From NCBI GenBank assembly GCA_020881915.1, contig JAJFPB010000005.1, positions 2,480,001-2,544,000 on the forward strand: a stretch of DNA of 64,000 bases, read 5' to 3'. Shown here in pieces: positions 57,917 through 64,000 of the stretch; the first letter of the stretch is position 1, and each line of letters begins with the position of its first letter. This DNA is from Paramyrothecium sp. XJ0827. Taxonomy: Eukaryota; Ascomycota; Sordariomycetes; Hypocreales; Stachybotryaceae. Below the pieces are notes generated by a model. The model saw only the letters and a program-made list of their open reading frames with translations, searched no databases and was not told where the DNA came from. Made by a program: the position numbers and the translations under genes.

Positions 57917-58833
57917 CGGTATCAGTTGCGGTCAAGCAGATAGTAATGTGGCTCTTCTGGCAAAGTCTTGATATTCGCGCTTGATGTGATCGACTGTCGC
58001 AAAGCAGGGTTATATGCGCAGATGTGGTAACGACGAGCATCCAGGCGTGTAAGCTGAGGCGCACGCTTGCAGGTGTAAGTTGCAGTGCAGACGGCGTAGA
58101 GCAAGATGGCAGGTTTCCAAATGGATCCGACTGCAGGCGTGTGCCCTTGTATGGTCCCCGCAGGATATATACAGATTACACGTTGCCCATGATGGTCCTG
58201 GCCCATGGGCGACGCCCGTCTGCTGATGCAGTGCCGCGGCGGATCCAGAATGGCGTGAGGCGCTCAGCAACATCGGCCCACACTGGCAGGTCCAGGCTTT
58301 GGCCACCTCAGCGATGCCCGGACAAACGGGACAACACCGGTTGCAGCGTGAGGCGCCGTCGTCTCGTGTTGTGATGTGATGTCACCCTTTGCCGTACACC
58401 AGCCCACCGTCTGTTCATGGTGTTGAAGCCCCATCGAAGCCTTTGGCCAGATGTTAGTTCCCAGTCGAGGCTTGAACAGCTGAGCATCCCGGGTTCCTGG
58501 AATCGGCCGTCCGGACCGGACCCCTGCTGATACCTTAGGCAGATACGTGGTGGTGGGGATGCAGTACCTCTGCTGACCGCATGCCACCCCAGGCATCCCC
58601 TGTACCTAGGGTCCTCGCCAAGGTACTCTTTGATCGTCCCTGAATAGGATAATTTCTGGATTGCCAAATTTGGTCCCGACAAGCATCGCGCAAACATCAC
58701 GACCCAAAGGATCCATTCAAGCCAAACGGAGCAACTCGCAGCCCATCCTGCATGAACATCCCAAAGCTAGCGCCGCGCCTTAACTCATCTACTCACCTTC
58801 GTGGCCTCATAGCTTCCCAAACGGGCTCTCTTT
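57917..58833. promoter_or_regulatory. Divergent intergenic region, orphan gene / MSH1
   Basis: About 0.9 kb between two divergent start codons, so it should hold both promoters. Short open frames here overlap one another and have no domain. No specific element is called. Confidence 0.45.
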
Positions 58834-61800
58834 ATGCTTCGGCCAACCGGTTTCCGCACCATATCCGCTGCCCTGTCTCACCGACGCATCTGTTTGCCAA
58901 CATCACCTCACCACTTGCGCCATAGTATCGGTGCATCCAACAGGCCTTCAAAATGGCCGGCGCCTCTGGTTGTGGCTGCACAGGCCAGGGGTAAGAAGAC
59001 CAAGACCACGGTCAAGCTATCCGAGCTGCCCCAAGGACCCATTCGCGCACCCCTTCAGCCCATCGAGGAGGAGCGGGATGAGCCAGCGTATCCGACAGTC
59101 CTGCTGCAAGCGCGTCGGAACATGCAAAAGTTCCACAACTGTGTGCTTCTTACCCGTGTTGGTGGCTTCTACGAGTTGTACTTTGAACATGCCGATGAGT
59201 TTGGCCCCTTGTTGAATCTCAAGGTAGCTTCCAAGAAGACCAATGCTGGCCCAGTGCCAATGGTATGGCCAATTCTCAATGCTTTTTCTTCCCGTCTTTG
59301 AGCTCACATGTTGATACGCAGTCCGGGTTCCCATTCTTCCAACTTGATCGCTTTCTCAAGGTCTTGGTACAGGATCTGAATCGCTATGTGGCCATTGCGG
59401 AGGAGTTCCCAAACGATGCTGCAGACAAGATCAAATCCGGAGGTCTGCTGCACGACCGCCGCGTCTCGCGCATCATCACACCAGGCACACTCATTGATGA
59501 GAATTTTATGGATCCTTACGCCAATAACTACGTCATGGCCATCCATGTTGACCGAGCTGGAAGCACCAACGATGCCCCAGCACCCCTCGCTCACCCCGAT
59601 CAGGCCACTCTTCCGCCACCCAGCGATCCCACGCAGCTCGGTCTAGCATGGCTCGACTTATCCACAGGCCATTTCTTCACGCAGTCCACAGATCTGGCAT
59701 CACTCTCGTCCATTCTCTCACGCGTCTGCCCGCGCGAGGTTGTGCTCGATCAGGGTCTCGAAGTGCAGCAGGATCATGACATCTTTGCCGTCCTGGCAGA
59801 GGATAAGCACCTCATCACGTATTCCCCACCTGGCGAGCTGACCAGCTTATCTGAGTGGACGCCGCTATTGGAGTCTGAAGTTCCTCCAGCGACAGGGAAC
59901 AGCTTTTCCGAAGAAGAAGTCCTTGCCGGCGGTCTGGTGCTCAAGTATGTCAAGGAGCGGTTGCTGGGCATGAGCATGAAACTTCAGCCTCCCATGCGCC
60001 ATGAAAACATGAACATCATGAATATTGATAAGAATAGCTTGAGGGCCCTTGAGATCAAGCAGACCATCCGTGACGGCTTTTTCCGAGGCAGTTTGCTCCA
60101 TGCTATCCGGCGCACCGTCACTAAAAGCGGTGCCAGGTTGCTCAACGAGTGGCTCAGCTCCCCCTCCACATCCATCGAAGTTATAAATGCTAGACAAAAC
60201 CTCGTAGATCGCTTCATAGGCGACGGGGATCTTTGTGATGCTATTATACAATTGCTCAGACGTTCCCATGATTCACAGCGGCTGGTGCAAAAGTTTGCCC
60301 TTGGTCGAGGCGATGCGGATGACCTCCTAGGTCTTGCCAGCACTATCCGCGCAACTAGCGACATCGTTACCCATCTCAAAGATGCGTCTGCATCAGGTGC
60401 TTTGTCCAGTTCCCCTGACTGTCTGTTAGATTTGGCTACGCGGGTGAGCTTGACAGAACCCATGAAGCTGGCTCATCGAATTAGGGACGCCATAGATGAG
60501 GAGGGCATCATTCACCAGCACGAGGTCGAGGACTCTGAAGCCAGCCAAATGATTGCCCTCGCACAAGACATTGTGAGTTCTGAAGGCTCGCAAGAGGATG
60601 CCTCAGTCCTGCCGAAAGGGAAGCGGACTCGGGCCCCGACGTCTATAAAGGCCTACTACGCAGAGGATAATGAAGCTTGGGTCATGAAGCCTGCCGCTAG
60701 TCCAACACTCCAGAAGTTGCATGACGAGCATGCAGCTCTACTAAGGGAGAAATCAGATTTGTGCGATACGTTGCGTGAGCGTCTCGGAGCATCGAGCCTC
60801 ACGCTGCGCTGGACGCCAGGGCTTGGCCACATCGCGCACATCAGAGGCAAGGACATGAAAAATGTTACAGAGTACAGGGCGCTGTCCTCAAGTCGAAGCA
60901 CTCGCTCTTTTCATCTGCCTGAGTGGTCGTCTCTTGGTCAGCGTTTGGACCAGGTCCGCTGTCAAATCCGCGCCGAGGAGCAGCGCGTCTTTCAATCATT
61001 GCGGGAACAGGTTGTTCGAAACCTCGTCAAGCTGCGGCGGAACTCGGCCGTGTTGGATGAACTCGATATCTCGACGTCATTCGCCAAGCTCGCTATCGAA
61101 CAGAACCTCATTCGGCCCCAGCTCAATACGTCGACGAGCCACAAGATCATCGGCGGACGACATCCGACCGTGGAAGGTGGTCTCTATGAGCAGGGACGTA
61201 CTTTTGTCAGAAACGACTGCTTGGTTGGCTCCCCCTCTGACGGCCGGCTTTGGCTGATCACAGGCCCGAACATGGCCGGCAAGAGTACGTTCCTGCGGCA
61301 AAATGCTCTGATAACCATTCTTGCACAGATCGGATGCTTCGTGCCAGCATCCTTTGCCGAGATTGGTATCGTCGATGCCATCTTCAGCCGTGTTGGCTCT
61401 GCGGACAACCTATACCGTGACCAGAGCACGTTTATGGTGGAAATGCTTGAGACGGCGCACATTCTCAAGCATGCAACCCCTCGATCTTTCGTTATCATGG
61501 ACGAGATTGGGCGAGGGACCACGCCGGAAGATGGGACGGCTGTCTCTTTCGCCTGCTTACATCACTTGGTCACCGTGAACCAATGCCGGACACTGTTCGC
61601 AACTCACTTCCACCAGGTGGCAGATCTTGCCGCAGCGGAAGGTCTTTGCACGCCTGAAGGGGGCAGCGTGCAAACGTATTGCACAAACGTCGAAGAGGAT
61701 GGCAGGGGCGGGTTTGTCTACATTCACAAACTTAAGAGGGGCATCAATCGCCAAAGCCATGCGCTCAAGGTAGCGAGGCTGGCTGGTCTGCCTCAGCATG

Positions 61801-61874
61801 CGATTACGAAGGCGGAGCAGGTTTTGGGCCAAGGGGTGGTGACTTCAACAACACAGATTGCAGTTGGTGGATGA
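58834..61874 (+). CDS. MSH1: Mitochondrial MutS homologue Msh1
   Basis: The exons are 58834-59262 and 59322-61874 (intron 59 nt), giving 993 residues. The N-terminus is Arg/Ser/His-rich without acidic residues (MLRPTGFRTISAALSHRRI), a mitochondrial targeting type. The mismatch-binding domain I motif GGFYELYFEHADEFG sits at about 110-124; yeast Msh1 shows the same Phe-x-Glu logic with a Tyr after it. The connector and lever domains fill the middle. The ABC-type ATPase has Walker A GPNMAGKST (about 791-799), VGSADNLYRDQSTFMVEM and Walker B VIMDEIGRGTTPEDG. Msh1 protects mitochondrial DNA from point mutation and rearrangement. The length and targeting end favour Msh1 over nuclear Msh2-6. Its end is convergent with the P0 gene. 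Confidence 0.95.
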
Positions 61875-62319
61875 ATGGAAACATGTACGATACGATTGGC
61901 AATGCCATATCTGTGAGACCTTCCGACTTAGTTAGCATTGATACCCAGAAGGAAACTGCAGTATAAAAGCGGAAGAAGGGAATGGAGTCATAGGAAAATG
62001 ATATGTGTCTCAACAGAAGATTTCAGGGTTAAAAAGCTCTTGATATTTTGTATAATCATTCGGGTGCGAAAAGGACAAAAAAAGCAAAAATAACTTACGT
62101 CAAAGGCCAGTGCGGCAGAAGAGTCGCAGAATTTGTCAAGTCGATTGTCACGTCGGAGGAACAAGAGTTTCATCATCAGTCGTCGTTGCATTTGATCGCT
62201 GCCATGAGCTCAATCGATGAGCAGGCGACCTATGTACCAATTCTTTTAGATCCATGAATCGCAAACCCAGTAACCGAAACCCTGAAACACGACCCGGGAC
62301 CGTGATCAAGTTACACCGT
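61875..62319. other. Convergent 3' intergenic region
   Basis: A 445-nt stretch holding the 3' flanks of MSH1 and the P0 gene. I see nothing else in it. Confidence 0.5.
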
Positions 62320-63377
62320 TTAGTCGCTGCAAAGAATGTTAGCTTGACTTCGAAAATACAGTTTGGAAGGGGCACATACAAGAGACCGAAGCCCATGTCA
62401 TCGTCCTCCTCCTCTTCCTCCTCCTCCTTCTTCTCCTCAGCAGCGGGAGCAGCGGCGTCACCACCGGAGGCGGCGGCGGCAGGAGCAGCAGCAGCGTAAG
62501 CCTCGGGGTTGGCAATGCGGTCCTTGAGCTCATCGATCTCGGGCCAGCTGAAGTCGGTCTCAATGGCAACAGAGATGACCTTCTTGTACGAGTTGACAAG
62601 AGAGTGGAGGACGGAAGGCAGGGTGGGGAAGCTGATGGCCAGGGAGATGGTGGCAATGGTGGTGATAGCCTGGCTCAGGGTCTTCAGGAGCTGCTCCTCG
62701 CCGATGTCGAGGACCTCGGGGGCGAAAGCCTGACCCTCATCGTAGACCTGGGCGATACCCATACCGTAGGTGAAGGGAGAGATGTTCAGCATGTTGAGCA
62801 GGGTAGCCTCGGAGGGGCCGACCTTGTTGCCGGCCTCAACGAGCTTGAGGTCGGTGGTAATTTCAATGGTACCACGGGCGATCTTGGTGGGGACACCGAG
62901 AGCCTGGAAGAAAGAGGTCTTACCAGGCTCCATACCGGTGTTGCCAGCGGGGACCCAGACGTCGGCGGGAGCGAGGGCACCAGCACGGGCAGGGGCGGCG
63001 ACACGGTTGGCCAGGATCTTGTCACGGACGTCCTTCAGGTCGGCGTTGGTGAAAACGAAACCGACGTTGCCCCTGACGAAGGGCAGGAGGCGCTCGTACT
63101 CAGGAGTGTCGAGAATGAAGGTCCTGAGGGCACGACGAACCTGGAAAGACAGAGTTAGGCGACGGTTCTCCCTTGCTGCAAATCGGAGTCAGGGCATTCG
63201 GCATACCATGGTGTTCTTGCCCATCAGGACGACACCCTCACCACGGAGGGAGTGTCGGATCTCGTGCATCTGCTGAGAGCTGACATTGTCGACGGTGACG
63301 ATGAAAACGGACTTATAATCTTGCAACAAGCCCTTGAGCTTGTCGAAGTAGCCGGCCTTGTTCTTGCTGCCCCCCAT
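62320..63377 (-). CDS. RPP0: 60S acidic ribosomal protein P0
   Basis: The exons are 63207-63377, 62380-63140 and 62320-62326, giving 312 residues, the normal length. P0 anchors the P1/P2 stalk on the large subunit and helps recruit elongation factors. The N-terminal L10-like domain starts [14 protein letters not shown] and contains [18 protein letters not shown]. The middle holds the P0-specific insertion, and the end has the Ala-rich hinge and acidic tail leading to [10 protein letters not shown]. The last exon is only 7 nt and supplies the end of Phe, then Asp and the stop; without splicing the conserved tail would be replaced by a long unrelated extension. Introns are 66 and 53 nt. The gene is divergent from TRM82, with 474 nt between the starts. 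Confidence 0.97.
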
Positions 63378-63851
63378 ATCTTCTTATTTTTGAAGGCAGG
63401 TTATTTAAGGGCAGGGTATATTGGTATATCTCGTTGTTGTTGGAGAGAGTGTTCACGAGAAGAGTTTACGCGGGCGAAATTTCGGGATTTGAGCGACCGG
63501 AAATGTGTGCTTGGAATTTCCCTGGCTCCCGCTTAGGGCTTGCTTGCGCTAGCCTCGACTTGTGCTAGTGCCGCTTCATCTTTGAATATGTGGGGATGGT
63601 TGGGTTGCGCTTTTATGATTGGCCCTAAGGCTTGAAGCGCAGTACATCCGTAAAGTACCTTTTTTCCTGCCACTATGAGCCACCACGCAGATGGATTGGT
63701 ATTAGTTCATTGGACAGGACTTATTCGATAATTTTCATCTCGACGAACTATAACATAGGTAAGTCTCACTCAACCCAGCTTAGACAGCCCGACACTTTCT
63801 ACCTGTGGATGAGCGCTGACAATTCCCACTAGCTTCAGTGTGTGAAGGAAG
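63378..63851. promoter_or_regulatory. Bidirectional promoter region RPP0 / TRM82
   Basis: The 474 nt between the divergent starts must serve both genes. A TTATTTAAGGG block lies 5' of P0 (63391-63412), and GTAAAGTACCTTTTTTCC lies near 63652. A GTAAGT...CTAG stretch at about 63760-63833 upstream of TRM82 could be a leader intron. Confidence 0.5.
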
Positions 63852-64000
63852 ATGAAGTTTCCTTACAATAGACTCCTCGTCTGCGGAGACGTCGTCTTTG
63901 CTGCTCGTGGAGGCAATCTTCACTCATTCAGCCTCCAAGACGGCACACACATCTCAACGTGGCAGCACCCAGACGTCGCCAAGGTAGCCGAGGCCATCAA
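63852..64000 (+). CDS. TRM82: tRNA (guanine-N7) methyltransferase non-catalytic subunit Trm82 (5' part)
   Basis: Forty-nine codons run off the window edge. The start MKFPYNRLLVCGDVVFAARG followed by LHSFSLQDGTHISTWQHPD matches the first WD40 blade of Trm82/WDR4 proteins. Trm82 holds the catalytic subunit Trm8 in an active shape for m7G46 formation in tRNA. Only the start is visible, so paralogous WD proteins cannot be fully excluded, but the AARGG-type turn and the STWQHPD end fit this family well. The ATG at 63852 has no competing in-frame ATG nearby. Confidence 0.8.
   Translation, partial: MKFPYNRLLVCGDVVFAARGGNLHSFSLQDGTHISTWQHPDVAKVAEAI

Noticed and set aside
1..64000. tRNA genes, CRISPR arrays, bacterial-type operons or a secondary-metabolite cluster
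   Set aside because: Scans of intergenic TTCGA-type sites gave no cloverleaf. The window is eukaryotic, and no PKS, NRPS, terpene or P450 genes are present.

Overview
The window comes from a filamentous ascomycete, most likely a Sordariomycete. The genes carry many short spliceosomal introns (about 43-240 nt) with fungal GTAAGT-type donors and CTAAC-type branch sites. There are three dispersed single 5S rRNA genes of the Neurospora type, a fungal STAND/NLR-like receptor gene, and many fungal-specific protein families. I cannot name the species from the sequence.

Layout. Left edge to 16 kb: the 5' end of eIF2-gamma (-), a four-pass membrane protein (+), the DEAD-box helicase eIF4A (-), an F-box/JmjC protein (+), a CCCH zinc-finger/Smr protein (+) and a Tvp38-like VTT membrane protein (+). 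17-24 kb: a 5S gene, an unknown protein with three Cys-Pro motifs (-), two more 5S genes, a proline iminopeptidase-like hydrolase (+) and a BTB protein (-). 24.7-28.4 kb: a HELQ/HEL308-type helicase (-) rebuilt here from twelve exons, including a predicted 2-nt microexon. 28.4-32.7 kb: a long stretch with no gene I can support. 32.7-46.4 kb: the chromatin protein Snt2 (+), an RWD/DUF1115 protein (-), an STK16/Env7-like kinase (+) and a vacuolar GH38 alpha-mannosidase (-). 48.3-56 kb: an NLR-like gene with a SesB-type hydrolase, a NACHT-like domain and ankyrin repeats (-), then a frameshifted gene of a fungal membrane-protein family (+) and an AT-rich patch. 57-64 kb: an orphan fungal protein (-), mitochondrial MutS homologue Msh1 (+), ribosomal P0 (-) and the start of TRM82 (+).

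Most genes are housekeeping: translation (eIF2-gamma, eIF4A, P0, 5S rRNA, TRM82, possibly the Smr protein in mRNA or ribosome quality control), genome maintenance (HELQ-like helicase, Msh1), chromatin (Snt2) and vacuole/Golgi traffic (Ams1, Env7-like kinase, Tvp38). They do not form one pathway or a biosynthetic cluster. The accessory-looking part is 46.5-57 kb, with the NLR-like receptor, the broken neighbour and the AT-rich patch. Exon models were built by hand. Where given, they keep an open frame through every junction and restore conserved motifs, but no transcript data were available.
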